Of a stretch of 64,000 nt of DNA, positions 26,354 to 37,117 are shown piece by piece (the stretch's first letter is position 1; each line of letters opens with the position of its first letter). The DNA comes from Cerasicoccus maritimus (GTDB lineage Bacteria; Verrucomicrobiota; Verrucomicrobiia; Opitutales; Cerasicoccaceae). Both the position numbers and the translations under genes were made by a program. The stretch is from contig JAVDPD010000023.1 in the NCBI GenBank assembly GCA_031296935.1, forward strand, positions 1 to 64,000. The letters run 5' to 3'. The notes under the pieces are model-generated. The model did no database searches. It saw nothing but the letters and a program-made list of their open reading frames with translations, and was not told the DNA's origin.

Positions 26354-27400
26354 ATCGTTGGCGGCTATGGCAATGTCGGTCGCACCATTGCGCGAAACCT
26401 GGCGCAGGGCAGCGCCCGCCTCATCATTGCCGGCCGCAGTTTAGCCAAAGCGCAAGCGCTGGCCAATGAGCTCTCCGGCAGCGCAAGTGCCCTCGCCTTC
26501 GACGTGGGCAAGTTCGCGGACTACACTACGGCGCTAACGGGCGTCGACCTCGTCATCATGTGCCTCGACCTGCACAACGCCGCGCTTGCCCGGCATTGCC
26601 TGGCAGCCGGTATCGACTACATCGACATCACGGCCACGCGAAGCATCCTGCAAGACATCGAGCAGCTAGCGCCAGTTGCCCAAACGAATCAAGCAACTGC
26701 CCTGCTCAGCGTCGGCCTCGCGCCCGGGCTGACCAATCTTCTCGTCAAGCATTGTCAGGCTCAGCTGCCTGGCATGAACGCCGCCGATATCTTCATCCAA
26801 CTCGGCTCGGGGGATGCTCATGGCGCCGCCGCGATCCAATGGACGCTGCGCAACCTCAACCACGGCTACACCATCCAGGAAGGCGGCCAACCGCGCGCGG
26901 TGGAGAGCTTTACCGATGGCAAGCAAACGACGTTTCCCGGGCAACCACGCCCATGCACGGCCTACCGTTTTGACTTCTCCGACCAGCACACGCTGCCGCG
27001 CACGCTCGGCCTCGATGGCGTCAGCACGCGCCTGTGTTTTGACACCGCCGCGATGACGCAGGGCTTCGCCCTGCTGCGGCACCTGGGGCTCACACGCCTG
27101 CTGAACGTTGCCTGGATCGAAAAGCTGGCGACCGCCGCGCTACTCCGCATCCACCTCGGTTCATCAGCGTTTGCAATTCAAGCCGTCGGCCACTCGGGCG
27201 CATCGGATTGCGCCCCCGTTAGCTGCACGCTACAAGGTGAAGCCGAAGGCCGCATCACAGCGCTCGTCGCCGCACAAGCGGCGCGCTATTTGCTCAGCCG
27301 AGACCTCGCGCCCGGTGTCTTGCACTTGGAGCAAGCTTTCAGCCTCACGGACTTTTTACCGCAGCTGCAGGAAGCCGGCGTTGCCTTTAGCGAGCGCTAG
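26339..27400 (+). CDS. saccharopine dehydrogenase-like NAD(P)-binding protein
   Basis: A 353-residue protein. It has an N-terminal Rossmann fold with the dinucleotide motif GGYGNVGRTIARNL at residues 8-21, the characteristic second segment CLAAGIDYIDITA, and a C-terminal catalytic-type domain (LAPGLTNLLVKHCQAQLPG). Members reduce or oxidise amino-acid-like or lipid substrates; the exact one cannot be read. The ATG and the codons for MKTAL lie within the right terminal repeat of a MITE, so the first beta-strand is encoded by the mobile element or by an older gene end that resembles it. No SD is visible. The next gene starts 7 bp after the stop. Confidence 0.8.
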   Translation: MKTALIVGGYGNVGRTIARNLAQGSARLIIAGRSLAKAQALANELSGSASALAFDVGKFADYTTALTGVDLVIMCLDLHNAALARHCLAAGIDYIDITATRSILQDIEQLAPVAQTNQATALLSVGLAPGLTNLLVKHCQAQLPGMNAADIFIQLGSGDAHGAAAIQWTLRNLNHGYTIQEGGQPRAVESFTDGKQTTFPGQPRPCTAYRFDFSDQHTLPRTLGLDGVSTRLCFDTAAMTQGFALLRHLGLTRLLNVAWIEKLATAALLRIHLGSSAFAIQAVGHSGASDCAPVSCTLQGEAEGRITALVAAQAARYLLSRDLAPGVLHLEQAFSLTDFLPQLQEAGVAFSER

Positions 27401-27406
27401 TGAATA

Positions 27407-28075
27407 ATGATTCGAATCATGGACTCTCATTTCCCTCGCAATACTTACTTTGCGCGTTGGCCCAAGGTAACCGAAGCCGACGGAGTAATGACCATTGCGA
27501 GCACAGGCATCATGAGGCGACTGGGTCTGCTTCGCGTGGATACGGTTATCAACATACCGCGTGGCAGTATCCTGATTACGCGAAAATGCGGTTGGCGCGC
27601 TGAAGAGCGCCATCACATCGAACGTGCTTCGATCTCGCACCTCGATCACCACTTAGACCGCCCCTACGACTCCACCTGGGGCATGTCTAGTACGGAACAT
27701 GGCCCGAGCTATCTGCAGGACGTTTACCGCATCAGCGTCATTACATTGGACGAGCAGAAGCATGAGCTGTGCTCGTTCGTTGGGCGCCCCTTCAGGTTCC
27801 TCGACCAGAAAATAACCGCCAACGAACCGAGCCCATTGACCGGCTACCTAAACCAGCAGAAGCACGGCGCCATGGAGCTCGGCTACGATGTCCAACAGAT
27901 ATCCTACGAGTTCGCGGAAAGACTGAGAGAACGCCTCGATGTCCCCCTTGGGAGAAACGTCGACGACGAAGCCTTCATGGTCACTTGCCCTGCTTGCGAC
28001 TGCCGCACTTCACGACACAAAACAACGTGCGCCTACTGCGGCGCCGATTGGTCGCAACGGATTGCAGGCGCTTGA
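27407..28075 (+). CDS. hypothetical protein with C-terminal zinc ribbon
   Basis: A 222-residue protein that I do not recognise. The body looks like a single soluble alpha/beta domain (DTVINIPRGSILITRKCGWR, DVYRISVITLDEQKHELCSF). The last 30 residues hold two cysteine knuckles, CPAC and CAYC, 14 residues apart, a probable rubredoxin-like zinc ribbon. It starts 7 bp after the saccharopine-dehydrogenase-like gene and is probably co-transcribed. Met5 (27419) is another possible start. No membrane segment. Confidence 0.65.
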   Translation: MIRIMDSHFPRNTYFARWPKVTEADGVMTIASTGIMRRLGLLRVDTVINIPRGSILITRKCGWRAEERHHIERASISHLDHHLDRPYDSTWGMSSTEHGPSYLQDVYRISVITLDEQKHELCSFVGRPFRFLDQKITANEPSPLTGYLNQQKHGAMELGYDVQQISYEFAERLRERLDVPLGRNVDDEAFMVTCPACDCRTSRHKTTCAYCGADWSQRIAGA

Positions 28076-28122
28076 GCTAAAGCTCTCTACTGCAAAGCTA
28101 CTTTGCGATGCAAAGTGCCGCG

Positions 28123-29229
28123 CTAATCGCCCAGCAAAATCTCGACTGCCTCCACGACGGGCAACACGCCACGCGAGACATCCTGCTCAACCTGCGGGAG
28201 CTTTTCGACGACGTGTGGGCTCTTGTAAAAGCGCAGCAGCACGGCGTCGCGCACGAGCGCCTTGAGCCACTGGCGGTTTTGCTCGGAGCGAATCGGCGCG
28301 AACTTTTCCTGCGCCTTCAGCTCTTCGCAGAAGCGCACAACCATCGCCCAGACGTCTTCCACACCAGCGCCGGTGGCCGCAGAGCAAGTCAGCGCCTGCG
28401 GAGCCCAGCCATCGGTGTAGGGCTTCAGGTAATGCATCACGCGCTTGTATTCGCCGCAAGCCAGCTTGGCCTTGTTGATGTTGTCGCCATCGGCCTTGTT
28501 GACGGCAATTGCGTCGGCCATTTCGATGACGCCCTTTTTGATGCCTTGCAGGTCATCCCCGCCGCCCGCGATTTGGAGCAGCAGGAAAAAGTCGACCATC
28601 GTGCGCACGGCAACCTCGCTTTGGCCCACGCCGACGGTTTCCACAATGATGTTGTCAAAACCCGCCGCTTCGCAAAGCAGCATGGCCTCACGGGTCTTCG
28701 CCGCAACGCCGCCCAGGGCTTCGCCGGCGGGAGACGGGCGGATGAAGGCATTGGCCTCGCGCGTGAGCTTTTCCATGCGCGTCTTGTCGCCCAGGACGCT
28801 GCCACCGCTGCGGGAGCTGGTGGGGTCGACCGCGAGCACGGCGATCTTGCCGCCCTTTTCGCAGATCTGCATGCCCAGGCATTCAATGAAGGTGGACTTG
28901 CCGGCGCCCGGCGTGCCCGTGATGCCTAGGCGGACGGAGTTGCCCGCGTGAGGCAGGCAGCGGCGGAGGATTTCGCGCGCGGTTTCGCGGTGCGCCTCGG
29001 CCTTGCTTTCGACTAAAGTAATGGCGCGCGCGAGCGTGGTGCGGTCGCCCGCGAGGACGCCTTCCACGGCTTCGTCGGCCGAAATCGTGCGGCGTTTTTT
29101 ACGGTGATTACGGACCGTCGCCACGCCTTGCACGCCGTGCATCACCTCAGTCGCGTAGGTTCCGTGGTGTTCGTCCCCTTGCTTGGGCGTCCATTCGGTT
29201 TTGCGGCTTTTGGCGTGTTCGTCGTGCAT
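28123..29229 (-). CDS. meaB: methylmalonyl-CoA mutase-associated GTPase MeaB
   Basis: A 368-residue G3E-type GTPase that loads and protects the adenosylcobalamin cofactor of methylmalonyl-CoA mutase. The P-loop GTPGAGKS is at residues 105-112. Other motifs are VDPTSSRSGGSVLGDKTRME and VETVGVGQSEVAVRTMVDFF, and the base-specificity region is AVNKADGDN. The first 45 residues are longer and more charged than usual, so the true start may be Met30 (29142). It follows mutA, mutB and a small gene on the same strand, separated from the latter by a REP-like pair. Confidence 0.93.
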   Translation of the reverse strand: MHDEHAKSRKTEWTPKQGDEHHGTYATEVMHGVQGVATVRNHRKKRRTISADEAVEGVLAGDRTTLARAITLVESKAEAHRETAREILRRCLPHAGNSVRLGITGTPGAGKSTFIECLGMQICEKGGKIAVLAVDPTSSRSGGSVLGDKTRMEKLTREANAFIRPSPAGEALGGVAAKTREAMLLCEAAGFDNIIVETVGVGQSEVAVRTMVDFFLLLQIAGGGDDLQGIKKGVIEMADAIAVNKADGDNINKAKLACGEYKRVMHYLKPYTDGWAPQALTCSAATGAGVEDVWAMVVRFCEELKAQEKFAPIRSEQNRQWLKALVRDAVLLRFYKSPHVVEKLPQVEQDVSRGVLPVVEAVEILLGD

Positions 29230-29246
29230 AGTAAAAGGCCGAAAAA

Positions 29247-29332
29247 GGTAGGGACGGTTGCCCTCAACCGTCCGTTCGCATTGAGAGAATTGATATCAAA
29301 AATGCGGACGGTTGAGGGCAACCGTCCCTACC
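29247..29332. repeat. REP-like inverted pair, family 1 copy c
   Basis: The same 27-bp arms as at 23600 (29247-29273 and 29306-29332), with an unrelated 32-bp spacer. It sits in the 124-bp gap between the small gene at 29353 and meaB, so it lies inside the mut transcript and could reduce meaB expression. Confidence 0.85.
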
Positions 29333-29352
29333 TAATCAACTAACGCAGGAAC

Positions 29353-29724
29353 CTACTCAACACTGAGCAGGAAGTCAGCGATGTAATTCAGTACGAGGTC
29401 CTGACCTTCGTCCGAGCCGAACTCGCCGAAGAACGGGAACAACAACCGCTCTACATCGTTGCGAACGCGAATGTCCGCAAAAAGATAAGGCGCTTCTTTA
29501 ATCTCTGCGATTTTCAAGAAGAGCGTCACCGAGGCGCCGTGGTAAATGGAGTTAATCTGGATCGTGCTGAAGCCGCAGAATTCCTTTTCGCAATCGGCGG
29601 CGCTGAACGAAATCCCGGCGTTGCTCAACTGAGTTTTCAACCAGTTGGTGGCCTCGCTCACGACGTCGTGAGCGAGATCCGGGTTGGCCTTCTTGGCCTG
29701 AAGAAGCATAGCAAGTTTGTCCAT
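29353..29724 (-). CDS. small unknown protein between mutB and meaB
   Basis: A 123-residue soluble protein with no recognised family. It has helix-rich ends (LDKLAMLLQAKKA-like start, VLNYIADFLLSVE tail) and a central strand pair (GASVTLFLKIAEIKEAP). One possible metal or thiol pair is present (CEKEFC). It lies 27 bp after mutB on the same strand and so belongs to the mut operon by position. A role in mutase assembly or cofactor handling is possible, but only by context. Confidence 0.65.
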   Translation of the reverse strand: MDKLAMLLQAKKANPDLAHDVVSEATNWLKTQLSNAGISFSAADCEKEFCGFSTIQINSIYHGASVTLFLKIAEIKEAPYLFADIRVRNDVERLLFPFFGEFGSDEGQDLVLNYIADFLLSVE

Positions 29725-29750
29725 GGAAACCTAATGTGTGGGTTGGGAGG

Positions 29751-31925
29751 TTATTCGGCGTCGTCAAGCAACATCTGCAGGATGGTGCGAGCGGACTCGG
29801 GGATAATGGTGCCGGGACCGAAGATAGCGCTGGCGCCATTTTCGAGCAGGTAATCGTAGTCTTGCGCCGGGATAACCCCACCGCAGACGACCATGATGTC
29901 TTCGCGGCCGTGCTTTTCGAGCTCACCAACGAGCTGCGGGAGCAAGGTCTTGTGACCGGCGGCCAGGGAGCTCATGGCGACGATGTGCACGTCGTTCTCC
30001 ACGGCTTGGCGAGCGGCTTCTTCCGGAGTTTGGAACAGCGGGCCGATGTCCACATCGAAGCCCATGTCGGCGTAGGCCGTGGCAACGACTTTCGCGCCGC
30101 GGTCGTGGCCATCCTGGCCCATCTTGGCGATCATGATGCGCGGACGGCGGCCTTCCTTTTCTTCGAACTGCTTGACGAGCATTTGCACGGCGTTGACGTT
30201 CATATCTTCTCCGAATTCCTTCGCGTAAACGCCCGAGATCGAGCGGATTTTTGCCTTATAGCGACCGACCACCTTTTCGAAGGCGTCCGAGATTTCACCG
30301 AGGGTAGCACGCTTGCCAGCGGCGTCAACGGCGAGCTCGAGCAAGTTGCCCTTGCCGCTTTCGGCGCAGTTGGTGATGGCTTCCAGGGCGACGCGGACGT
30401 CCGACTCGTTGCGCTCGGCGCGGAGCTTCTTGAGGCGCTCGATTTGCGACAGGCGAACGGCGGTGTTGTCGATGTCGAGAATTTCCAGCGGGTCTTCCTT
30501 CTCCAGGCGATACTTGTTGAGGCCGGTGATGGTTTCCTTGCCGGAGTCGATGCGGGCCTGGCGGCGCGCAGCGGCTTCTTCGATACGAAGCTTCGGAATG
30601 CCTTCTTCGATGGCCTTCGTCATGCCGCCGAGGGATTCGATTTCCTCGATGTGCGCCCAGGCCTTTTGCATGAGCTGGTGCGTCAGCGCTTCCACGTAGT
30701 AGCTGCCGCCCCACGGGTCGATGACGTTGGTCATGCCGGTTTCTTCCTGGATGAAGAGCTGGGTGTTACGCGCGATGCGGGCCGAGAAGTCCGTGGGCAG
30801 TGCGATGGCTTCGTCGAGCGCATTGGTGTGCAGCGACTGCGTGTGACCGCAAGCCGAGGCAAACGCTTCGACCGCTGTGCGGATGACGTTGTTAAACGGA
30901 TCCTGCTCGGTGAGCGACCAACCGGAAGTCTGCGAGTGCGTGCGCAGGGCAAGGCTCTTCGGGTTCTTCGGGTCGAACTGGCTGACGAGCTTGGCCCACA
31001 AGCAGCGGGCGGCGCGCATCTTGGCGACTTCCATGAAGAAGTTTTTACCGATGGCCCAGAAGAACGACAGGCGCGGCGCGAAGGCGTCGATGTCGAGGCC
31101 CGCGTTCACACCGGTGCGGAGGTATTCGAGACCGTCGGCGAGCGTGTAGCCCATTTCGAGGTCGGCAGTGGCGCCAGCTTCCTGCATGTGGTAACCCGAG
31201 ATCGAGATCGAATTGAACTTCGGCATGTTCTTCGAGGTGTATTCGAAGATGTCGCCGATGATCTTCATCGAAGGCTCAGGCGGGTAGATGTAGGTGTTGC
31301 GCACCATGAACTCCTTCAGGATGTCGTTCTGGATGGTGCCTGCGAGGTCCTTCATGTCGCAGCCCTGCTCAAGGCCGGCCTGGATGTAGAAGGCCATGAT
31401 CGGCAACACGGCGCCGTTCATCGTCATGGAGACGGATACGCGGTCCAGCGGGATGCCGTCGAAGAGCACCTTCATGTCTTCGACGGAGTCAATCGCCACA
31501 CCGGCTTTACCAACGTCGCCCACCACGCGCGGGTGGTCGGAGTCGTAGCCGCGGTGCGTCGCCAAGTCGAAGGCGACGGACAGACCTTGCTGACCGGCGG
31601 CGATGTTGCGGCGGTAGAAGGCGTTGGATTCTTCGGCCGTGGAGAAGCCCGCGTATTGGCGAACGGTCCAGGGGCGGAAGACATACATCGTGGCGTACGG
31701 CCCGCGGAGGAACGGCGGCAGACCGGCGGTGAAGTCGAGGTGCTCCATGCCTTCGTAGTCGTCGGCGGTGTAGAGCGGCTTCACCGGAATTTGCTCCATG
31801 GTGTCGGTCATCAAGTCGTCGAGGGACTTCCCTGCGCTCGACTCTACGGCCTCCTTCCATTCTTCCCGGCTCGATGCCGCGTCGGGAGCTTTGTAATCCA
31901 AAGTTGAGAAATCGACGTTGTTCAT
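29751..31925 (-). CDS. mutB: methylmalonyl-CoA mutase, large (catalytic) subunit
   Basis: A 724-residue adenosylcobalamin enzyme that interconverts succinyl-CoA and (R)-methylmalonyl-CoA. The TIM-barrel substrate domain shows [35 protein letters not shown] and [17 protein letters not shown]. The C-terminal B12 domain has the base-off motif [18 protein letters not shown], with the His that ligates cobalt, and a GG motif [13 protein letters not shown]. Length and motifs are those of a full-length functional large subunit. It lies 39 bp after mutA. Confidence 0.96.
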   Translation of the reverse strand: MNNVDFSTLDYKAPDAASSREEWKEAVESSAGKSLDDLMTDTMEQIPVKPLYTADDYEGMEHLDFTAGLPPFLRGPYATMYVFRPWTVRQYAGFSTAEESNAFYRRNIAAGQQGLSVAFDLATHRGYDSDHPRVVGDVGKAGVAIDSVEDMKVLFDGIPLDRVSVSMTMNGAVLPIMAFYIQAGLEQGCDMKDLAGTIQNDILKEFMVRNTYIYPPEPSMKIIGDIFEYTSKNMPKFNSISISGYHMQEAGATADLEMGYTLADGLEYLRTGVNAGLDIDAFAPRLSFFWAIGKNFFMEVAKMRAARCLWAKLVSQFDPKNPKSLALRTHSQTSGWSLTEQDPFNNVIRTAVEAFASACGHTQSLHTNALDEAIALPTDFSARIARNTQLFIQEETGMTNVIDPWGGSYYVEALTHQLMQKAWAHIEEIESLGGMTKAIEEGIPKLRIEEAAARRQARIDSGKETITGLNKYRLEKEDPLEILDIDNTAVRLSQIERLKKLRAERNESDVRVALEAITNCAESGKGNLLELAVDAAGKRATLGEISDAFEKVVGRYKAKIRSISGVYAKEFGEDMNVNAVQMLVKQFEEKEGRRPRIMIAKMGQDGHDRGAKVVATAYADMGFDVDIGPLFQTPEEAARQAVENDVHIVAMSSLAAGHKTLLPQLVGELEKHGREDIMVVCGGVIPAQDYDYLLENGASAIFGPGTIIPESARTILQMLLDDAE

Positions 31926-31964
31926 TGTTCGATCTTTCCTGCTAAAATTTTTAGTCGTGGTTGA

Positions 31965-34109
<2,145 letters not shown>

Positions 34110-34163
34110 GAGTGAGTGGATTTGATTTTCTAATAATAAATTCTTTTTATATTCAAATTACTG

Positions 34164-34186
34164 TTGACAGGCCTTCAAGCTGTCAA
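34164..34186. promoter_or_regulatory. inverted repeat between mutA and the epimerase gene, candidate operator
   Basis: TTGACAG, 9 bp, CTGTCAA is a perfect 7-bp inverted repeat in the divergent promoter region, followed by the AT-rich palindrome ATTTTATATAAAAT (34195-34208). TTGACA within it could also be a -35 element. A shared operator for both arms of the propionate module is plausible. Confidence 0.4.
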
Positions 34187-34259
34187 TCAGATTATTTTAT
34201 ATAAAATAAATTTTCGCTAAGAATCTCTTATCACTCAAGCACTCTAAATTAATCCTACC

Positions 34260-34664
34260 ATGATTCAGAAAATCGACCACTTGGGCATAGCGGTAAAGAA
34301 CCTCGATGAGGTTGTGAAATACTACGAGGACTCCCTCGGCCTGACTTGCGAAGGCCGCGAAGAAGTGGAGTCTCAGAAGGTGAAGACCGCTTTCTTTCAC
34401 GTTGGCGAAGTCCACATCGAACTGCTGGAGCCGACCTCCGAAGACAGCCCGATCGCGAAGTTTCTGGAAAAGAATGGCGAAGGCATCCACCACATCGCCT
34501 TTGGCACGGACGACATCGAAGGCCAGCTCAAGAGCGCCTCGGAAAGCGGCGTGCGCCTGATCCACGACAAGCCCTTTGACGGTGCTGCCGGTAAGCTCGT
34601 TGCCTTCCTCCACCCCAAGTCCACGCACGGCGTACTGACCGAGTTCTGCATGCCCAAGGGCTAA
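34260..34664 (+). CDS. mce: methylmalonyl-CoA epimerase
   Basis: A 134-residue vicinal-oxygen-chelate protein that interconverts the R and S forms of methylmalonyl-CoA between mutase and decarboxylase. Metal ligands fit IDHLGIAV (His near residue 8), HVGEVHIELLEP and GEGIHHIAFG, and the last segment contains the usual glutamate (TEFCMPKG). It is the first gene of the plus-strand arm, 45 bp before mmdA. Confidence 0.94.
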   Translation: MIQKIDHLGIAVKNLDEVVKYYEDSLGLTCEGREEVESQKVKTAFFHVGEVHIELLEPTSEDSPIAKFLEKNGEGIHHIAFGTDDIEGQLKSASESGVRLIHDKPFDGAAGKLVAFLHPKSTHGVLTEFCMPKG

Positions 34665-34708
34665 TTGGCGGATAACCAACATAATTTAATAACATAACAT
34701 AAAAGGCA

Positions 34709-36262
34709 ATGGCCATCGACCCTAAATTATTGGAAGACCTGAAAAAGCGCCGTGAGACTGCCGCCAACGCTGGTGGCAAAGAGAAGCTCGCCAAGCGCAA
34801 GGACAAAGGTCAAATGTCCGCCCGCGAACGCCTGCTGTACTTCTTTGAAGACGGCACTTTCCAGGAGTTCGGGATGCACGCGCAGCACACCTGCCACCGC
34901 TTCGGCCTGGCCGACAAGTCCCTACCCTACGACGGCGTCGTCTGCGGCACCGGCTACGTCAACGGCCGCCCGGTCGCTGCATTTAGCCAGGACTTCACGG
35001 TGGGCGGCGGCGCAGTTGGCCGCATCCACGCCAAGAAAATTTGCGACCTCATGGAGTACGCCCACGAAGCCGGCATTCCGGTGGTTGGGGTCAATGACTC
35101 CGGCGGCGCACGCATCCAGGAAGGCGTCGACTCCCTCTCCGGCTACGGCCAAGTGTTCTTTAAGAATGTTTACCTCTCCGGCGTGGTGCCGCAGATCGCC
35201 GTCATCGCTGGCCCCTGCGCCGGTGGCGCCGCCTACTCCCCTGCCCTGACGGACTTCATCATCATGACGGCGACCAACGCCAACATGTTCATTTGCGGTC
35301 CCGACGTCATTAAAGCTGCGACTGGCGAAGTCGCCTCGCTTGAGCAATTCGCCTCGGCAGCCGCCCACGCCTCTGTCAGCGGTAACATCCACCTGATCGC
35401 CGAAGACGACAAGCACGCCATGGAGCTTGCCTCCGAGCTGCTCAGCTACCTGCCCAACAACAACATTTCCGATCCGCCTCACGACCTCGATGTGGACATC
35501 GACTTGGGCAAGGATACCGGCATGAACGAGCTCGTTCCGGCTAGCCCGAAAGAGCCGCTCGACGCCCTGGAGGTCATTAATCGCCTCGTCGATAATGGCG
35601 ACTTCTTCGAAATCCAGCCAGACTTCGCCAAGAGCATCATCGTGGGCTTCGCCCGCATCTGCGGCGTAGTCGTCGGCATCATCGCCAACCAACCCAAGGT
35701 CAAGGCCGGCACGCTGGACATCGACAGCTCGGACAAGGGTGCCCGCTTCATCCGCACCTGCAACATTTACAACATCCCGATCGTCAACCTCGTGGACGTG
35801 CCCGGCTTCATGCCCGGTCTGGCCCAGGAGCGCGGCGGCATCATCCGCCACGGCGCAAAGATGCTCTTCTCCTACGCCGCAGCCACGGTGCCGAAGATCA
35901 CCCTGATCATGCGCAAGGCCTACGGCGGCGCTTACCTGGCCATGTGCTCCGCAGATATGGGCGCAGACCTCGTTTACGCCTGGCCGACTGCGGAAATCGC
36001 CGTCATGGGTGGTGAAGGTGCCGTCAAGGTGCTCTTCCGCAACCAGATCAAGGGCGCAGACGACCCCGTCGCCAAGACCAAGGAGTTGGTCGCCGAATAC
36101 CAGGGCGAGTTCGCCTCCCCGTATCAGGCCGCATCCAACGCCATGATCACCGACGTCATCGAACCTTCGGAAACCCGCGCTACCATCGCCCTTGCCCTGC
36201 GCAAGACGCTCTCCAAGCGCGACACCCGCCCGCCCAAGAAGCACGGTAACATCCCACTATAA
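34709..36262 (+). CDS. mmdA: methylmalonyl-CoA decarboxylase alpha subunit (carboxyltransferase)
   Basis: A 517-residue carboxyltransferase with two crotonase-like halves. Oxyanion-hole motifs are VNDSGGARIQEGVDSL and AGPCAGGAAYSPAL in the first half, and DVPGFMPGLAQERGGIIRHG and KAYGGAYLAMCS in the second. It moves the carboxyl group of (S)-methylmalonyl-CoA to biotin on the carrier protein. Sequence alone does not separate it from propionyl-CoA carboxylase beta. The membrane beta and gamma genes directly downstream, and the lack of a biotin carboxylase gene, favour the decarboxylase. Confidence 0.93.
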   Translation: MAIDPKLLEDLKKRRETAANAGGKEKLAKRKDKGQMSARERLLYFFEDGTFQEFGMHAQHTCHRFGLADKSLPYDGVVCGTGYVNGRPVAAFSQDFTVGGGAVGRIHAKKICDLMEYAHEAGIPVVGVNDSGGARIQEGVDSLSGYGQVFFKNVYLSGVVPQIAVIAGPCAGGAAYSPALTDFIIMTATNANMFICGPDVIKAATGEVASLEQFASAAAHASVSGNIHLIAEDDKHAMELASELLSYLPNNNISDPPHDLDVDIDLGKDTGMNELVPASPKEPLDALEVINRLVDNGDFFEIQPDFAKSIIVGFARICGVVVGIIANQPKVKAGTLDIDSSDKGARFIRTCNIYNIPIVNLVDVPGFMPGLAQERGGIIRHGAKMLFSYAAATVPKITLIMRKAYGGAYLAMCSADMGADLVYAWPTAEIAVMGGEGAVKVLFRNQIKGADDPVAKTKELVAEYQGEFASPYQAASNAMITDVIEPSETRATIALALRKTLSKRDTRPPKKHGNIPL

Positions 36263-36269
36263 GCGAACG

Positions 36270-36653
36270 ATGTCCCTACCAGCCATACTCGCGTTCATGC
36301 CGGCCCACCCGACCATGGCGCACAACATCAAGTTCATCGTCTTTGGCTTTGCCTTCGTGATCATCGTCCTGCTGACGCTGGCGGCGATCACCCAGCTCGT
36401 GGGGCTGGCCTTTAAACAACCGGAAAAGCCGAAACCGGCCCCGGTTGCCAAGGCCCCGGCTCCCGCTGCGGAAGCCGCACCGGTCCCAGCCGAGGACGAA
36501 ATGGATTCCGCGCTGACCGCCGTGATCGTCGCTGCCGCCGTGCACGCCGTGATCGGGGATCAGCCGCACCGCATCCTGAGCATCCGCCCGAGCCAATCCG
36601 GCTGGGCCCAGGAAGGCCGCCGCCAAATCTTCTCTTCACACTCCGTTCGCTAA
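36270..36653 (+). CDS. OadG/MmdD-like small membrane subunit of the decarboxylase
   Basis: A 127-residue protein from the ATG at 36270, 8 bp after mmdA; a longer frame from 36192 would overlap mmdA and is rejected. One membrane helix (IVFGFAFVIIVLLTLAAI) is followed by an Ala/Pro linker and a soluble tail (MDSALTAVIVAAAVHAVIGD) typical of OadG-family subunits, which hold the alpha subunit to the membrane. The C-terminal HRILSIRP segment matches tails found in larger members. Confidence 0.82.
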   Translation: MSLPAILAFMPAHPTMAHNIKFIVFGFAFVIIVLLTLAAITQLVGLAFKQPEKPKPAPVAKAPAPAAEAAPVPAEDEMDSALTAVIVAAAVHAVIGDQPHRILSIRPSQSGWAQEGRRQIFSSHSVR

Positions 36654-36690
36654 CTTAATTTTTCTCTTAAACCTAATTTTCTCACTCATC

Positions 36691-37095
36691 ATGAAACGCT
36701 TAAAAATCACCGTTGAAGGCAAAACCTACGAAGTCGAGGTCGAGATGCTCGATGACGACGGCCAACCCATGACTTCCGCTCCGGCCGCCAAGCGCGCTGC
36801 TCCGCGCCGCGCCGCTGCCGCTGCAGCCCCGGCCGCCGCACCGGTTCCCAAGCCCGCTGCCGCCGCCCCGGCCGCAGGTGCCGCTGGCGATGTGCCCAGC
36901 CCGCTGTCTGCAGTGGTGGTTTCGATCGACGTCCAGGTTGGACAGAAGGTGAACGCTGGCGACCAGTTGATCACGCTGGAAGCGATGAAGATGAACACCA
37001 TGGTGAATGCTCCGGCAGCTGGCACGGTGACCGCCGTCCACGTGAAGCCGGGTGACGCCGTTGAGGAAGGCCAAGGCCTGATCACCGTCGCCTGA
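36691..37095 (+). CDS. mmdC: biotin carrier subunit of methylmalonyl-CoA decarboxylase
   Basis: A 134-residue biotinyl protein. After a short N-terminal beta unit and an Ala/Pro-rich flexible linker (about residues 32-66) comes the biotinyl domain with EAMKMN. Lys100 is the biotinylation site. The domain is complete (APAAGTVTAVHVKPGDAVEE). It carries CO2 from the alpha to the beta subunit. It lies 37 bp after the gamma gene and 22 bp before mmdB. Confidence 0.93.
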   Translation: MKRLKITVEGKTYEVEVEMLDDDGQPMTSAPAAKRAAPRRAAAAAAPAAAPVPKPAAAAPAAGAAGDVPSPLSAVVVSIDVQVGQKVNAGDQLITLEAMKMNTMVNAPAAGTVTAVHVKPGDAVEEGQGLITVA

Positions 37096-37102
37096 TCCCC
37101 CC

Positions 37103-37111
37103 AAAGGAGGT
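37103..37111 (+). promoter_or_regulatory. strong Shine-Dalgarno site of mmdB
   Basis: AAAGGAGGT lies 6 bp before the ATG at 37118. It is the only near-perfect SD noticed in the window. Most other genes here show weak or no SD, so the membrane subunit is probably translated at a high rate. Confidence 0.8.
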
Positions 37112-37117
37112 AATTCC

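Noticed and set aside
29736..31907. 723-codon plus-strand open frame
   Set aside because: Exactly antisense to mutB; composition is a by-product of GC-rich codon usage.
34110..34259. Cobalamin riboswitch before the mutase genes
   Set aside because: The region is only 150 bp, AT-rich, and shows none of the conserved B12-box sequence.
36192..36269. N-terminal extension of the OadG-like gene
   Set aside because: It overlaps the end of mmdA and is low-complexity; the ATG at 36270 gives a normal subunit.
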